Assembly: GCA_900466945.1 (NCBI GenBank)
Contig: UBNV01000010.1
Span: 558,001-622,000 of the forward strand
Source: Hyphomicrobiales bacterium
Lineage (GTDB): Bacteria > Pseudomonadota > Alphaproteobacteria > Rhizobiales > Rhizobiaceae
DNA length: 64,000 nt
Direction: 5' to 3'
How positions within the stretch are numbered: the first letter of the stretch is position 1; the number at the start of each line of letters is the position of its first letter. Shown piece after piece: positions 1 through 9,338 of this stretch. A model generated the notes under the pieces. The model saw only the letters and a program-made list of their open reading frames with translations. It was not told the origin of the DNA and made no database searches. Position numbers and translations under genes: made by a program.

Positions 1-12
1 GGAGGAAATACC

Positions 13-354
13 ATGGACCAACGTCCCGATCCCCGCGTCGACCAGCGCCCGCATGTAACCCAGCAGACCACATCTGGTGGTGCGTCCTGGGGCATTGCCG
101 TCCTGCTGATCGTCGTGATCGCTGCCGGCGCCTATTTCGTCTTCGGCGGTGGCGCCGACACCGACACGGCGACGACCCCGGCCACGGAAACGACGGCCCC
201 GGCAGAGCCGGCAACGCCGCCCGCTGCACCGGCGACACCGCCGGCGACCGACTCGGCTCCGGCGACACCGCCGGCCACCGATCCGGCCCCGGCCACGCCG
301 CCGGCTGACCCGGCTCCAGCGGCTCCGGCAACTCCGCCGGCCACCACGCCTTAA
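13..354 (+). CDS. Small Ala/Pro/Thr-rich single-pass membrane protein
   Basis: This is a 113-aa protein with a GGAGG ribosome site at 1-5, eight bases before the ATG. A hydrophilic N-terminus of about 28 residues is followed by one membrane helix (about 31-46, GIAVLLIVVIAAGAYF). The remaining 65 residues are a low-complexity tail of Ala, Pro and Thr with repeated TPPATD and PAPATPP units. The tail lies outside the membrane and probably spans the periplasm. I recognise no enzymatic domain; similar proteins are annotated as hypothetical in Rhizobiaceae. A strong terminator follows directly, so it ends its own transcript. The upstream gene lies outside the window. Confidence 0.75.
   Translation: MDQRPDPRVDQRPHVTQQTTSGGASWGIAVLLIVVIAAGAYFVFGGGADTDTATTPATETTAPAEPATPPAAPATPPATDSAPATPPATDPAPATPPADPAPAAPATPPATTP
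203..350 (+). repeat. Degenerate Pro/Ala/Thr coding repeat
   Basis: Imperfect 15-30 bp tandem units built on gcgacaccgccggc encode TPPA / TDPAPA repeats in the tail of the first protein. This is a coding low-complexity repeat, not an intergenic element. Confidence 0.6.
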
Positions 355-376
355 TCTTCAAAGGCGATCTCTGAGA

Positions 377-406
377 GGCCAGCTCCCTAGGGGGCTGGCC
401 TTTTTT
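377..406 (+). terminator. Rho-independent terminator
   Basis: A stem of about 10 bp (ggccagctcc paired with ggggctggcc, one G-T pair) with a ctag-type loop is followed by six T residues. It closes the transcript of the membrane protein gene. Confidence 0.85.
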
Positions 407-457
407 GTGTGGCTGGGCTCTTCTCGGATCTTGCAGCGCATCAAGGGGAGACGGGCG

Positions 458-1231
458 ATGGGCGAGGACGGGCTGGCGGCGGCAGAGAGGGCAGGCGCTC
501 CGCGTCTTGTCGCCGATCCATCGCAGTATGCGGTGATCTATGCCGTTGGTGACGTGCATGGCTGCCTTGAGCCACTGCTCGAACTTGAAAAGGCCATTCG
601 CGAGGACGCGAGCTCCATCGAGGGGCGCAAGTTGATCGTCATGCTGGGCGACTATGTCGATCGCGGGCCGAAGTCTGCTGCGGTTCTGTATCATCTGACG
701 GCCGCACCGCCTGCCGGGTTCGAGCGCGTCTGTCTGCGTGGCAATCACGATGATGCATTTCTCGCCTTCATCGATGGCGATCCCGCCGGCAACTGGGTCC
801 TCGATCACGGCGCGGAAGAGACATTTCGCTCGTATGGCATCGAGCTTGATGATCATTCGTTGCGGCAAGCCAGCCACCCTTTGCGGGAGATGGTCCGTGC
901 CGCTGTTCCGCAAAGCCATGTGGATTTTCTCCGCAGCCTGCCGGTGCTGCTGACCGTCGGGAGCGATGTCTTCGCCCATGCCGGCATTCGCCCCGGACGC
1001 CCGCTTCCCGAACAGACCGACGATGACCTGATGTGGATCCGCCGTTCGTTTCTCGATCTAGGACCCGGTTTGCCGGTCCGCATCTTTCACGGCCATACGG
1101 CGATGAAGGAGCCCCACGTGGGACCTGATCGGGTGAGCCTCGATACCCATTGCTATCGCACAGGACGGCTGACGGCGGCCCGTGTGCAGGACGGGGATAT
1201 CACGATCCTGTCGGTCGGTGGATCTGGCTGA
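458..1231 (+). CDS. Metallophosphoesterase / PP2A-like serine/threonine phosphatase
   Basis: This is a 257-aa calcineurin-like phosphoesterase. All phosphoprotein-phosphatase signatures are visible: GDVHG near residue 30, GDYVDRG near 64, RGNHD near 95 and a C-terminal FHGHT. These bind the two catalytic metals, so it should hydrolyse phosphoserine/threonine or dinucleoside polyphosphates in the cytoplasm. The frame is open far upstream, but the ATG at 458 is preferred because AAGGGGAG lies seven bases before it and the upstream codons overlap the previous gene and its terminator. The true substrate (protein versus Ap4A-type) cannot be read from sequence. It converges on the transporter gene downstream. 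Confidence 0.85.
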   Translation: MGEDGLAAAERAGAPRLVADPSQYAVIYAVGDVHGCLEPLLELEKAIREDASSIEGRKLIVMLGDYVDRGPKSAAVLYHLTAAPPAGFERVCLRGNHDDAFLAFIDGDPAGNWVLDHGAEETFRSYGIELDDHSLRQASHPLREMVRAAVPQSHVDFLRSLPVLLTVGSDVFAHAGIRPGRPLPEQTDDDLMWIRRSFLDLGPGLPVRIFHGHTAMKEPHVGPDRVSLDTHCYRTGRLTAARVQDGDITILSVGGSG

Positions 1232-1249
1232 TGCGGATGGTCGATCCGC

Positions 1250-2149
1250 TCAGAGGGACGGTTTTTCCACCGCCGGCTTGCCCCATTCGGCGATGGCGAT
1301 GCCGCCGAGGACCAGAATAAGCGCCACGATGTGGAAGACTTCCAGTGTCTCGCCGAGGATGGTGATCGAGAGCAGGGTGCCGAACACCGGCACCAGGTTG
1401 ATGAAGAGGCCGGCGCGGTTGGCGCCGATGCCTTCGACGCCCTTGATGTAGAGGATCTGCGAGATCAGTGAGGGGAACAGACCGGCGTAGAGGATGATCA
1501 GCCAGCCGCGCATGTCGGGCAGAATCAATTCGCCGCGCCCGGCTTCCCACCAGAGAAGCGGCAGGCAGGTCACGGTGGCGGCAAGGGCCGGCACGGCCAT
1601 CAGGCTTTTCCAGTGCACGGGCGGTTTCCAGCGCAGCGAGACGGTGTAGATCGCATAGGAAATGCCGGCAAAGAGCATCAGCAGGTCGCCGTGGTTCAGG
1701 GTCAGCGTCAGCAGCGTCTGCAGATCGCCATGCGAGGCCGTGACAGCAGCACCGACGAAGCTGATCAGGAAGCCGAGGATCTGGACCGCAGACACTGCAA
1801 TCCGGAACAGCACGAAGTTGATGACAAAGATCAGGACCGGGATCGCGCCCTGTTCGATCGCGCCGTTGACAGCGCTGGTATACTTGAGCGCCGTGTAGAG
1901 AAAGCCGTTGAACGCAGCATAACCGACCGCGCCGTAGAAGATCAGCAGTTTCCAGTTGGCCTTCAGCACCTCCCAATCCTTGCGGATCTGCGGGATCGCG
2001 ATCGATGCGATCACTAGGGTCGCAAGCGCCCAACGGCCGAAGCTGAGGACCATCGGGCTGACATGGCCGAGCGCCAGCTTGCCGGCGATGGTGTTGCCAC
2101 CCCAAAGGAGGGTGGTGATGACGAGAAAGCTGTATGCGCGAATGGGCAA
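1250..2149 (-). CDS. EamA/DMT-superfamily permease, TTG start
   Basis: This 299-aa inner-membrane protein has about ten predicted helices in two EamA repeats. The N-terminal signature LWGGNTIAGKLAL and the second-repeat GVEGIGANRAGLFINLVPVF are typical of drug/metabolite transporters; the substrate is unknown. The frame continues upstream to an ATG at 2341, but those 64 residues are polar, atypical and reach into the purA leader. A TTG at 2149 preceded by GGAAGAG, placing the first helix at residue 5, fits the family better. The gene diverges from purA and converges on the phosphatase gene. Confidence 0.8.
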   Translation of the reverse strand: MPIRAYSFLVITTLLWGGNTIAGKLALGHVSPMVLSFGRWALATLVIASIAIPQIRKDWEVLKANWKLLIFYGAVGYAAFNGFLYTALKYTSAVNGAIEQGAIPVLIFVINFVLFRIAVSAVQILGFLISFVGAAVTASHGDLQTLLTLTLNHGDLLMLFAGISYAIYTVSLRWKPPVHWKSLMAVPALAATVTCLPLLWWEAGRGELILPDMRGWLIILYAGLFPSLISQILYIKGVEGIGANRAGLFINLVPVFGTLLSITILGETLEVFHIVALILVLGGIAIAEWGKPAVEKPSL

Positions 2150-2364
2150 AGGTGTCTCTTCCCTGCATCGGGCACCGGCTGCCGAAACCAAGCCCCTCTG
2201 GTTCGGCGCAGTGCGAATTGCCTCCGAATTAGGCGAGGGGGCATGCTTTGTCACGCAAAAAGCCAAATCTGGCCTCAAGACGGGTCGATTTCCCAAAAAC
2301 AACACAGTATAGATGCGCGGGTTTGGGTAGGGCGCAGACACTGCGCGATATACAGGATTATGTG

Positions 2365-3663
2365 ATGACGAATGTCGTGGTGATCGGTTCGCAATGGGGT
2401 GACGAGGGCAAGGGCAAGATTGTCGACTGGCTCTCCGAACGTGCGGACATCGTGGTCCGCTTCCAGGGTGGACACAATGCCGGCCATACGCTCGTCATCG
2501 ACGGCGTTTCCTACAAATTGTCTCTCCTTCCTTCCGGTGTCGTGCGCCCCGGCAAGAAAGCCGTCATCGGCAATGGCGTGGTGGTCGACCCCCATGCGCT
2601 GATCGCCGAAATCGGCCGGTTGAAGGATCAGGGCGTGTCGGTCACGCCGGACAATCTGCGGATCGCCGAGAACGCCACGCTGATTCTCTCCCTGCACCGC
2701 GAACTGGACGGCATGCGCGAAGACGCGGCCTCCAACAGCGGCACCAAGATCGGCACGACCCGCCGCGGCATTGGTCCTGCCTATGAAGACAAGGTCGGTC
2801 GCCGCGCGATCCGCGTGATGGACCTCGCCGACCTCGACGCGCTGGAAGGCAAGGTCGAGCGGATACTCACCCACCACAACGCGCTGCGTCGCGGCTTCGG
2901 CGTGGCCGAGATCGAGCACAAGACGATCATGGACGAGCTGACCTCGATCGCCGATCGCGTCCTGCCCTTCATGGATTCGGTCTGGGTGCTGCTCGACAAG
3001 GAGCGCCGAAAGGGCTCGCGCATCCTGTTCGAAGGCGCTCAGGGCTCCCTGCTCGACATTGATCACGGCACCTATCCCTTCGTCACCTCGTCGAACACGG
3101 TGGCCGGTCAGGCTGCTGCCGGTTCCGGCATGGGCCCGGGCTCGCTCGGCTATATCCTTGGCATCACCAAGGCCTACACGACCCGCGTCGGCGAAGGTCC
3201 GTTCCCGACCGAACTGCATGATGAGATCGGCCAGTTCCTCGGCGAGAAGGGCCATGAATTCGGCACCGTCACCGGCCGCAAGCGCCGTTGTGGCTGGTTC
3301 GATGCGGCGCTCGTGCGTCAGTCGGTTGCTACCAATGGAATCACCGGCATTGCGCTGACCAAATTGGACGTTCTCGACGGCCTTGAAGAGCTGAAGATCT
3401 GCGTCGGCTACAAGCTGGACGGTCAGGAAATCGATTATCTTCCCGCTGCGCAAGCCGCTCAGGCGCGTGTCGAGCCCATCTACATCACGCTCGAAGGCTG
3501 GAAGGAATCCACCGTTGGCGCCCGCAAATGGGCGGATTTGCCGGCACAGGCGATCAAGTATGTGCGTCAGGTGGAAGAACTGATCGGTGCGCCGGTCGCC
3601 CTTCTGTCGACAAGTCCCGAACGCGACGACACGATACTTGTGACGGACCCGTTCGAAGACTAA
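2365..3663 (+). CDS. purA: Adenylosuccinate synthetase
   Basis: This 432-aa enzyme condenses IMP and aspartate using GTP, the first committed step of AMP synthesis. The N-terminal [17 protein letters not shown]-binding loop is intact, with its catalytic Asp and following Lys. GGHNAGHT, the IMP-site segment [25 protein letters not shown] and the C-terminal [11 protein letters not shown] are also present. The length matches the family. The ATG at 2365 gives the canonical [13 protein letters not shown] start; the 39 upstream codons in frame are not conserved family sequence. Soluble, cytoplasmic and probably essential. Confidence 0.97.
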   Translation: MTNVVVIGSQWGDEGKGKIVDWLSERADIVVRFQGGHNAGHTLVIDGVSYKLSLLPSGVVRPGKKAVIGNGVVVDPHALIAEIGRLKDQGVSVTPDNLRIAENATLILSLHRELDGMREDAASNSGTKIGTTRRGIGPAYEDKVGRRAIRVMDLADLDALEGKVERILTHHNALRRGFGVAEIEHKTIMDELTSIADRVLPFMDSVWVLLDKERRKGSRILFEGAQGSLLDIDHGTYPFVTSSNTVAGQAAAGSGMGPGSLGYILGITKAYTTRVGEGPFPTELHDEIGQFLGEKGHEFGTVTGRKRRCGWFDAALVRQSVATNGITGIALTKLDVLDGLEELKICVGYKLDGQEIDYLPAAQAAQARVEPIYITLEGWKESTVGARKWADLPAQAIKYVRQVEELIGAPVALLSTSPERDDTILVTDPFED

Positions 3664-3722
3664 TCTAGGATTTTATTGAAAATTTGCCGGCGCGGCGGGC
3701 CGGCTCTCAAGAGAAAGTGCTG

Positions 3723-6209
3723 ATGGCAGACTTTATCGCGGTAATTCGACGGGCCGTAGACGGGCTCTCGAACAACACTCCGGAGATGCGCGCACGGGTC
3801 TATGAAAAGGCCCGCGCTGCCGTCGTTCGGCAGCTCGAGAACATGTCGCCGCGCCCGCCCGAACACATGCTGCAGCGCCAGCTCGACAAGCTCGACGCCG
3901 CCATCCGGGAGGTCGAGGCCGAACATGCCGAGGCCCTGCCGGCTGTCGATGACATGCCGACCTTGGGTGATGAGCCTCCGCAGGTGGCGACGACTGCCGC
4001 AATGGCCACGGCTGGTGCCGTTGCTGCGTCTTCGCCGGCTTGGGCCGAGGCTCAGCCCGAAGCCGAAGACGAGCATGCGGCCGCCCCAGAGGAAGCCGAG
4101 TCCGTTCCTGAAGAGGTCCAGCCGGTCGATACGCCGGTGGAAGACGCTGCCGCGGTGACCGGTGACGACTGGGCTGATGCTCATATGGCGGAACCGGTTG
4201 CAGAATCACAGCCCGGGCCTGAAGCCGAATACCGCGAAGACTATTCGGCCGAGCCGGCTTCGGAACCGGAGCCCGTCGTGGATGCCGCGCCGGTTGATAC
4301 CGGCTGGCGTGTCGAGCCGACCTTCGGCAGTGATGATCGGGAACCAGACTACGAGCGGCTTTACGACGATCGTCCGGAAGAGCCGGTTGCCGCCGAGCCG
4401 GAGTTTACGCCTGAACGCGAGCCTGAACCCGAACCCGAGGTCGACACAGCCGCCGTGGCTTCACCCTTCCAGGAGGCTCCGACCGCCGAGGAGACTTGGT
4501 CGCAGCAGGACGAGCCGGAGCCAACCACGCCTGCCTGGGCTGTCGAACCTGTCTCAGTGCCAGAGCCTGTGGAACCGGAGCCGCTGTCGGCCGAGACCCT
4601 CTCGGAGCCCGAGGCCTATGTGGCACCGGAAACGTCGGTCGCCGCCGTTCCCGTCGATTCGGTCGAAGACTGGCTGCAGAGCCGCGCCCAGGATCCGGTT
4701 CCTGCTCTGCCGACCGCGAGCTGGGATCTTCCGGTTGCTACCGAGACGGCTGCGAACCGCGTGCCGGAACTGCCGGAAATCGATCCGGCACCTGCGACAA
4801 TATCTTACACGCCGACGGATGAATTCCCCGCCTACGAGGAGCCGGTTCGCGTCGAAGCGAGCCAGGATTTCGTCGCACCAGAGGGGCTCAGCCTGCCGGA
4901 CGCCGATCCTGCCGTGCTCGGGACGATCGGTACGGCGTCGGCCGCGGCCACCGTCGAGCCTGATGATTTCAGCCAGTGGTTCCAGGATCATGCGGACGAG
5001 GCCAAGCCTTCCTCGCGTGACGGGGCCACGGAGGGCAAGTCACTCGAGCCGAATGAATGGGACGAGCATATCGACAGCTTCGCGCCGAGCGCAAAGGGTG
5101 CGCAGGTCGATGTCGCTGCTCAGCCGGACGGCATGGAGGCCTTGGTCGGGGGCTATGGACAGCAGCCTTCCTATCGGCTGGAGCCAAAGAAGCGCCGTAA
5201 CCTTGCGCCTGTGATCATCGGTGCCCTGATCGCTGTGCTTTTGGCTGGCGGTGGTTACCTGGCCTGGAGCATGCGCGATGACATCGGCACCATGGTTGCC
5301 AACCTGACAGGTGACATTGCGCCGGCGGAAGAAACGACCGAGCCGGTGGCTACTACGCCCGCAGAACCTGCGACGCCTGCCGAGCCCGCGAGCGAAGAAG
5401 CCGCCACGCCGCCTGCCGATACGACGGCCGAGCAGAAATTCACCCAGCGCCTGCGTGCAGACGGCACAGAGGTCGACGCAGGTGCAGGCTCGGCGCCGAT
5501 CGAAGGTGCTCCCGCAGAGGGCCGTTCGGTTTCCGCCCAGACTGTCGCCTCGACCGTTGAGCCGAACGACGCACCGGCCGCAGCCAACGGCGCAGCAACG
5601 ACACAGACCCCTGCGACGTCCACGTCTGCGGATCCCGCTGCCATTGCAGGTGGCGAGAAGCTCTTCCTCTACGAGGAGCGGATCGGCCAGGCGACCCCGG
5701 TTGCCGTGCCGGGCACCATCACTTGGACGGCGGTGCGCGAGAATGGCGCCGATGGACGTCCCGACCCTCAGATCCAGGGGCGTATCAACGTGCCGGAGCG
5801 TGGCATCTCGGCTCTCCTGACGCTGAAGCGTAACACCGACAATTCTCTGCCGGCGAGCCACATCATAGAGGTCGTCTTCTCGGTGCTGACGGACTTCGAA
5901 GGCGGTGCCATCGAGAACCTGCAACGGATCGCGATGAAGCGCACCGAACAGGACCGGGGCGACCCGCTCGTTGCCGTCACCGCCAAGGTCACCGACGACA
6001 CCTATCTGGTGGCGCTCAATGACTTCGAGGACGTAGTGAAGCGAAACATGGAGCTTCTCTCGACCCGTGGCTGGATGGACATCCCGGTCACCTATCGCAA
6101 CGGGCGTCGGGCTCTGATCACGCTCGACAAGGGCACGACGGGCGGCAATGTCTTCGAGCAGGTGCTGCGCGAATGGGCAGCCCTGACGCCGGCAGCACCG
6201 GCGAACTGA
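3723..6209 (+). CDS. Long acidic single-pass membrane protein with conserved ends
   Basis: This is an 828-aa protein. The N-terminal 50 residues (MADFIAVIRRAVDGLSNNTP) are basic and helical. A region of about 400 residues follows that is very rich in Glu, Pro, Ala and Val (runs such as EPEPEVDTAA) and predicted disordered. One membrane helix lies near 497-517 (VIIGALIAVLLAGGGYLAW), then a Thr/Ala/Pro linker. A folded C-terminal domain of about 190 residues begins around GGEKLFLYEERIG. Topology is probably cytoplasmic disordered part in, C-terminal domain in the periplasm. I do not know its function; both ends look like a conserved rhizobial family. The start at 3723 follows GAGAAAG. It sits just downstream of purA. 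Confidence 0.75.
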   Translation: MADFIAVIRRAVDGLSNNTPEMRARVYEKARAAVVRQLENMSPRPPEHMLQRQLDKLDAAIREVEAEHAEALPAVDDMPTLGDEPPQVATTAAMATAGAVAASSPAWAEAQPEAEDEHAAAPEEAESVPEEVQPVDTPVEDAAAVTGDDWADAHMAEPVAESQPGPEAEYREDYSAEPASEPEPVVDAAPVDTGWRVEPTFGSDDREPDYERLYDDRPEEPVAAEPEFTPEREPEPEPEVDTAAVASPFQEAPTAEETWSQQDEPEPTTPAWAVEPVSVPEPVEPEPLSAETLSEPEAYVAPETSVAAVPVDSVEDWLQSRAQDPVPALPTASWDLPVATETAANRVPELPEIDPAPATISYTPTDEFPAYEEPVRVEASQDFVAPEGLSLPDADPAVLGTIGTASAAATVEPDDFSQWFQDHADEAKPSSRDGATEGKSLEPNEWDEHIDSFAPSAKGAQVDVAAQPDGMEALVGGYGQQPSYRLEPKKRRNLAPVIIGALIAVLLAGGGYLAWSMRDDIGTMVANLTGDIAPAEETTEPVATTPAEPATPAEPASEEAATPPADTTAEQKFTQRLRADGTEVDAGAGSAPIEGAPAEGRSVSAQTVASTVEPNDAPAAANGAATTQTPATSTSADPAAIAGGEKLFLYEERIGQATPVAVPGTITWTAVRENGADGRPDPQIQGRINVPERGISALLTLKRNTDNSLPASHIIEVVFSVLTDFEGGAIENLQRIAMKRTEQDRGDPLVAVTAKVTDDTYLVALNDFEDVVKRNMELLSTRGWMDIPVTYRNGRRALITLDKGTTGGNVFEQVLREWAALTPAAPAN

Positions 6210-6236
6210 GTGCCGCTCTCCCGACTTTAATTCCAG

Positions 6237-6267
6237 ATCCGCCGGAAACTATTCCGGCGGATTTTTC
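6237..6267 (+). terminator. Rho-independent terminator
   Basis: A perfect 10-bp stem (atccgccgga / tccggcggat) with a six-base loop runs into a T tract. It ends the acidic membrane protein transcript, about 30 bases after its stop codon. Confidence 0.88.
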
Positions 6268-6364
6268 ATTTCGAGCTGACGTAAAAGTGTCGGATGCTGC
6301 TCTTTCAATAAGGCACTCCCACGCTGCGCGTCAGCTTATAGCAGCAGGAGCAGGGTAGGGTGCG

Positions 6365-7306
6365 ATGGCAGCGATGACGCAGACCAGGGTGGAGACGGCG
6401 CTTGCTGCGGCGAGGGGCGATCCAGCGATCGAATTCGTTTCGGTGCACAAGACGTTCGGCCGTGGTCCCAGCGCGGTCCAGGCGCTGGATGGCCTCAGCC
6501 TTTCCATACCGCGTGGTATTGTCTATGGGCTGCTTGGCCCCAACGGGGCGGGCAAGAGCACGCTCCTTCGGATCCTAGCAGGCCTGCTCCGGCCCGATCG
6601 TGGCGAGATCCGGATCTTCGGCGAGGCGGCGACGCCGACGGGCCGGCGGAGGCTCGGTATGCTCATCGAAACGCCAAGCTTCTATCCGTTCCTCACCGCC
6701 AGAGAGCACTTGCGGATCCTGGCGGCCAGTTCTGCGACATCCTTGCCGGTGGATACCGTGCTGGAGCGGATCGGATTGTCGAAGGCGGCGGACAAGACGG
6801 TCTCCGGGTTCTCGCTCGGCATGAAGCAGCGCCTCGGCATCGGCTGCGCCCTGATCACCGAACCGGAGGCGATCATTCTCGATGAGCCGACGAATGGTCT
6901 CGATCCGGACGGCATCCTCGAGATGCGCGCCCTGATCCACGATGTGGCGCATCGGGACGGACTGACCGTGCTCCTGTCCAGCCATCTCCTGGACGAGGTG
7001 GAGAGGGTTTGCGATCGCGTCGCAATTCTGCAGCGCGGCCGACTGGTCGCCGAAGGGGCCGTGGCCGATCTTCTCGATCGTGACGGGCGCTTCTGGCTGC
7101 AGGTCGAGCAACCGGAAAGCCTGGTCACACAGCTGGGTGCGCTGGCCGAAGTCGGCGATGGCGGCGTTTATGTGCGCGTCGAGCGAGCCGAGGTACCCGC
7201 GTTGATCCAGTCGCTCGCGGCATCGGGTGTCCGCATTCACGAGGCGAAGTGGATCAAGCCGGATCTCGAGACAGTGTTCCTGTCGCAGACGCGGGAAATG
7301 AAATGA
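6365..7306 (+). CDS. ABC transporter ATP-binding protein (CcmA/ABC-2 type)
   Basis: This is a 313-aa ATPase with Walker A GPNGAGKST near residue 59, an ABC signature GFSLGMKQRLGIG near 148, Walker B AIILDEPTNGLDPDG near 168 and an H-loop SSHLLDE. The signature is the FSLGMKQR variant common in ABC-2 exporters with bacitracin/antibiotic-type permeases. A C-terminal extension of about 90 residues follows the nucleotide-binding domain. Its stop overlaps the start of the permease gene (ATGA), so the two products form one exporter. The cargo is unknown. Confidence 0.88.
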   Translation: MAAMTQTRVETALAAARGDPAIEFVSVHKTFGRGPSAVQALDGLSLSIPRGIVYGLLGPNGAGKSTLLRILAGLLRPDRGEIRIFGEAATPTGRRRLGMLIETPSFYPFLTAREHLRILAASSATSLPVDTVLERIGLSKAADKTVSGFSLGMKQRLGIGCALITEPEAIILDEPTNGLDPDGILEMRALIHDVAHRDGLTVLLSSHLLDEVERVCDRVAILQRGRLVAEGAVADLLDRDGRFWLQVEQPESLVTQLGALAEVGDGGVYVRVERAEVPALIQSLAASGVRIHEAKWIKPDLETVFLSQTREMK

Positions 7307-8100
7307 TGAAGACGCTTCTTCCGACGGAAATGCTCAAGCTTGTCCGGCAGCCCTCGATCCTGTTCTGGGGCTTCCTCGTGGTGCCGCTGGTGTCGGTCCT
7401 GCTCAAACTCGTGATCGAGGGCTTTCTTGTATTGCGTATGGGGCAGCGGAATCCGGAAGACATCGATCTCTTCCTGTCTGCGGCCAGGAGCCTCAGTGTG
7501 TCCGGCAATTCGCTCGGACATCTTCTCTTTGCGCTTGGCGTCGCCTCTGTGTTCTTCCTTGACTACCGCTATGCGACATGGCGGCTGCTTGTGCCGAGGC
7601 ATTCGCGTTTTGAGCTCTATGCTGCCAAGCTTTTCGTCTGCCTGATCTGGCTTGTCCTTGGCCTTCTCGTCGTTGCGCTGGGCGATATGGCGCTCAATCT
7701 GCTGTTTTCGATCCTGAAAGGGCAGGGTGGGGGTGCGGTCCTTCTGTCTGCAGGCTCGTTCTTGTCGCTCCTGGCCGCAGTGGGGATCGCCTTGCTGGAA
7801 CTTGCCGTGCTGGCCTCTTTCGTCGCCGTGATCGTCATTCTCTTCCGCTCGATGATTGCGGCCGTGCTGTCGGCCTTTTTGCTGGCGATCGGGGCGACCC
7901 TGCTGCAGCTCTACCTGGGGACGGACGCGGACCGTCTACCCTTGCCAAGTTATGGCGCCCAGGCGCTGCGTGACTGGTTGCTCGCCAGTGGCTCGCCAGC
8001 TTCGGGAGTGTTTGGTTTCGCCGTCCTTGTCGGCTGGCTCGTCATTCTGACAGGTTTCGGCCTTGGCGTGTTTTCTCGTCAGCAGCTGGCCGTCGAATAG
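7303..8100 (+). CDS. ABC-2 type transporter permease
   Basis: This 265-aa integral membrane protein has about six helices, for example SILFWGFLVVPLVSVLLKL near the N-terminus and WLVILTGFGLGVF near the end. It has no ATPase motif. The ATG at 7303 overlaps the stop of the ATPase gene by four bases, which indicates translational coupling; in-frame sequence further upstream lies within the ATPase gene. It should form the membrane channel of the exporter. Confidence 0.82.
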   Translation: MMKTLLPTEMLKLVRQPSILFWGFLVVPLVSVLLKLVIEGFLVLRMGQRNPEDIDLFLSAARSLSVSGNSLGHLLFALGVASVFFLDYRYATWRLLVPRHSRFELYAAKLFVCLIWLVLGLLVVALGDMALNLLFSILKGQGGGAVLLSAGSFLSLLAAVGIALLELAVLASFVAVIVILFRSMIAAVLSAFLLAIGATLLQLYLGTDADRLPLPSYGAQALRDWLLASGSPASGVFGFAVLVGWLVILTGFGLGVFSRQQLAVE

Positions 8101-8120
8101 GCGAGGCTGTTTTCGGCACA

Positions 8121-8150
8121 GAAAAGCCGCCCGGCTTGCACCGGACGGCT
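8121..8150 (-). terminator. Terminator of rpoH, possibly shared
   Basis: A 10-bp stem (agccgcccgg with ccggacggct, one G-T pair) around a six-base loop has A residues at its left end. On the minus strand this reads as a stem followed by TTTT, placing it just after rpoH. It may also slow the converging ABC transcript. Confidence 0.7.
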
Positions 8151-8184
8151 CGATATCGTGGGGTCAGGATCTGGTCGGAGGCTG

Positions 8185-9087
8185 TCAAGCCTCCACGACC
8201 CTCAGGGCCTTGGCGCGCTCCAGCGCGTCCTTCTGAACGGCTTCCTGGACTTTTTCGAAGGCACGGACCTCGATCTGGCGGACGCGTTCGCGGCTGATGT
8301 CGAACTCGGAGGAGAGCTCTTCCAAGGTAACCGGATCCTCGGCCAGGCGGCGAGCTTCGAAGATGCGGCGTTCGCGGTCGTTCAGCACGCTCATGGCGCG
8401 CTTCAGCATGCTGCGACGCGTTTCCAGCTCATCCTGTTCGATCAGAACCGCTTCCTGGCTCTCATGATCGTCCACCAGCCAATCCTGCCACTGGCCGCTT
8501 TCGCCTTCGGCAGCGCGAAGCGGTGCGTTCAGCGAAGCGTCGCCGGAGAGGCGGCGGTTCATTGAAATGACCTCTTCCTCCGACACCTTCAGCTTGGTGG
8601 CGATCTCGGTCACCTGATCGGGCTTGAGGTCACCTTCCTCGATCGCCTGGATCTTGCCCTTGAGGCGGCGGAGGTTGAAGAACAGCCGCTTCTGGTTGGC
8701 GGTCGTGCCCATCTTTACCAGCGACCATGAGCGCAGGATGTATTCCTGGATCGAGGCCTTGATCCACCACATCGCATAGGTCGCGAGGCGGAAGCCGCGC
8801 TCGGGATCGAATTTCTTCACGGCCTGCATCAGGCCGACATTGCCTTCCGAGACGACTTCGCCGATCGGCAGGCCATAACCGCGATAGCCCATGGCAATCT
8901 TTGCCACGAGGCGCAGATGGCTCGTGACCATGCGATGCGCTGCGTCACGGTCGCCATGTTCGGCATAACGCTTGGCAAGCATGTATTCTTCCTGGGGTTC
9001 CAGCATCGGGAACTTGCGGATCTCGTCCAGGTAACGATTGAGGCCGGCTTCCCCGGCAGTGATGGACGGCAAACTACTGCGGGCCAT
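8185..9087 (-). CDS. rpoH: RNA polymerase heat-shock sigma factor (sigma-32)
   Basis: This is a 300-aa alternative sigma factor that directs core RNA polymerase to heat-shock and stress promoters. Region 2 is clear (LAKRYAEHGDRDAAHRMVTS, GNVGLMQAVKKFDPERGFRL, ATYAMWWIKASIQEYI). The RpoH box QKRLFFNLRRLK, which distinguishes RpoH from RpoD, is present near residue 130. Region 4 ends with FDISRERVRQIEVRAFEKV. The ATG at 9087 follows GAGGGG by about seven bases; an ATG 21 bases upstream is less well placed. Rhizobia often carry more than one rpoH, so paralogue assignment is open. Confidence 0.94.
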   Translation of the reverse strand: MARSSLPSITAGEAGLNRYLDEIRKFPMLEPQEEYMLAKRYAEHGDRDAAHRMVTSHLRLVAKIAMGYRGYGLPIGEVVSEGNVGLMQAVKKFDPERGFRLATYAMWWIKASIQEYILRSWSLVKMGTTANQKRLFFNLRRLKGKIQAIEEGDLKPDQVTEIATKLKVSEEEVISMNRRLSGDASLNAPLRAAEGESGQWQDWLVDDHESQEAVLIEQDELETRRSMLKRAMSVLNDRERRIFEARRLAEDPVTLEELSSEFDISRERVRQIEVRAFEKVQEAVQKDALERAKALRVVEA

Positions 9088-9137
9088 ATAGCACCCCTCT
9101 TTCTTCACGGACTCCCTGAAAAACGGCGAGTCCCATC

Positions 9138-9162
9138 TCCGTGGATCTCTCTATCCCACGGA
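9138..9162 (-). promoter_or_regulatory. Hairpin in the rpoH leader region
   Basis: A 7-bp perfect inverted repeat (tccgtgg / ccacgga) with an 11-base loop lies about 50-75 bases before the rpoH start. If transcription begins upstream, it would sit in the 5' untranslated RNA. Any role in temperature control is inference. Confidence 0.3.
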
Positions 9163-9338
9163 AATCCGTATGACAGATAAGTATGGCAAAACGGCGATAC
9201 AAGATTTGCGTTCCGTCACGAGGCCGTGAGATCCAAAAATATTTTGTGCGCAATTTAATTGTGCATTGTCTCCGCAGGTTTCAAGGTCCTGACTTCGCAT
9301 TTCTGCTAGCATCTTTCGAAAGCGATTCCGGAGCAGCC

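Noticed and set aside
203-350. Tandem repeats resembling a CRISPR array
   Set aside because: The units are imperfect, contiguous and encode TPPA repeats within one frame; no spacers.
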